Assembly (NCBI RefSeq): GCF_000698145.1
Contig: NZ_BAXB01000027.1
Coordinates: forward strand, 1 to 47,613
Source: Geomicrobium sp. JCM 19039
GTDB taxonomy: Bacteria; Bacillota; Bacilli; Bacillales; Marinococcaceae
Direction of reading: 5' to 3'
DNA length: 47,613 nucleotides
Notes under the pieces: generated by a model
What the model was told of the DNA's origin: nothing
The model's input: only the letters and a program-made list of their open reading frames with translations
The model's database searches: none
In this document: piece by piece, positions 47,144 through 47,613 of the stretch
Position numbering within the stretch: position 1 is the first letter of the stretch
Layout of the letters: each line of letters opens with the position of its first letter
Program-made: the position numbers and the translations under genes

Positions 47144-47156
47144 GAAAGGGGTGGGA

Positions 47157-47613
47157 GTGATACCTCAGGAGATCTACTCGAATAGTAACCTTACGAAGGT
47201 AGCTTGGTATTACTACAAAGAGAACGTCACACAGAGTGATATTGCCAATTACATGGGTTTGTCGAGAAACCAAGTGGTAAGAATGTTGGAACGTGCCCGA
47301 GCAGAAGGGTTTGTTGAGTTCCAGATTCATGGCGTTGAATCAAACAGTATGAAATTGAAGGAAGAGTTAGTCCGAATATACGATCTGCAAGATGCCGTCA
47401 TCGTTCCATCTCCCATGAATAAAGAGAATCAACGTGTAACGTTAGCAAAAGCGGCTGCACAATATCTTCAATCTCGCATTGAAGATAATGACTTGATTGG
47501 TGTGGGATGGGGAGAAACGATTTCTTTAACTATTGATGATTTGTCCATTCAAGAAGAGAAATGCTTCGGTTGTGACACTTACCGCGGAGTAAATCACTAT
47601 TATCAGTATCAAC
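47157..47613 (+). CDS. lsrR: SorC/DeoR-family transcriptional repressor LsrR (partial, cut by window end)
   Basis: AI-2-phosphate-responsive repressor. The visible 150 residues start MIPQEIYSNSNLTKVAWYYY and contain the helix-turn-helix KENVTQSDIANYMGLSRNQVVRMLERARAEGFVEFQI, then the start of the sugar-binding domain with VGWGETISLTIDDL. Near 47555-47585 the likely conserved VVTLTGGVNHYYQYQ is split over two frames (one extra base, then one missing), so the printed end is unreliable. GTG start after AAGGGGTGGGA; a TTG at 47142 is possible. Divergent from lsrA with shared operators. Product identity rests on lsrB adjacency. Confidence 0.85.
   Translation, partial: MIPQEIYSNSNLTKVAWYYYKENVTQSDIANYMGLSRNQVVRMLERARAEGFVEFQIHGVESNSMKLKEELVRIYDLQDAVIVPSPMNKENQRVTLAKAAAQYLQSRIEDNDLIGVGWGETISLTIDDLSIQEEKCFGCDTYRGVNHYYQYQ

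Overview
The window is chromosomal DNA from a spore-forming Bacillaceae member, probably an alkaliphilic or halotolerant Bacillus relative. The evidence is the fadN-fadA-fadE-arsC-like-gcvH order known from Bacillus subtilis next to CotF-like coat genes, ManP/ManR and FloT homologues, strong AGGAGG-type ribosome binding sites, frequent GTG/TTG starts, and B. subtilis-type FadR, CodY, CcpA and sigma-W sites. The very acidic exported proteins fit a salt- or alkali-adapted lineage, but that is inference. No phage, plasmid, CRISPR, tRNA or rRNA gene was seen.

Layout. 1-3.3 kb: partial repeat, orphan thiolase, TauE/SafE permease, two unknown small genes. 3.3-8.2 kb (minus): mannose module manA-manR-manP. 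8.3-11.3 kb (plus): ROK fructokinase with an SDR, then an iron-dependent alcohol dehydrogenase. 11.3-13.8 kb: NlpC/P60 wall hydrolase, ribokinase, small lipoprotein. 13.8-15.3 kb: gene-free repeat block. 15.3-23.4 kb (minus): seven-gene dipeptide/oligopeptide uptake operon (binding protein, two permeases, two ATPases, two M20 hydrolases), with a third M20 peptidase divergent and a near-perfect CodY box between them. 24.8-26.05 kb: a second copy of the repeat block. 26.06-33.2 kb: two CotF-like coat genes, then the fatty-acid beta-oxidation operon under a perfect FadR dyad, an ArsC-like protein and gcvH. 33.2-37.9 kb: Pro/Thr-repeat mini-protein, unknown membrane protein, YfcC transporter, GNAT enzyme, 54-residue protein. 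37.9-38.7 kb: a third repeat block. 38.8-42.2 kb: cysteine hydrolase with a Nudix enzyme, flotillin behind a sigma-W-like promoter, nucleotidyltransferase-like protein. 42.2 kb to the end: IS3-type relic, then lsrACDB (minus) divergent from lsrR (plus, cut by the window end), an autoinducer-2 uptake system with a CcpA cre and a candidate LsrR operator.

Two features cut across the window. First, many otherwise conserved genes (manR, oppF-, oppB- and oppA-type genes, fadN, fadA, fadE, gcvH, the 33.6 kb membrane protein, lsrB, lsrD, lsrA, lsrR) are interrupted by single-base frameshifts, often in short homopolymers. In each case the continuation lies intact in the next frame. This looks more like uncorrected sequencing indels than gene decay, so these genes are annotated over their full reconstructed span. 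Second, a species-type family of long non-coding repeats carries 58-bp tandem units, hairpins with compensatory changes, and 10-bp GATCTAGATC palindromes set exactly 21 bp apart. It fills the gene-free stretches at 0, 14, 25 and 38 kb.
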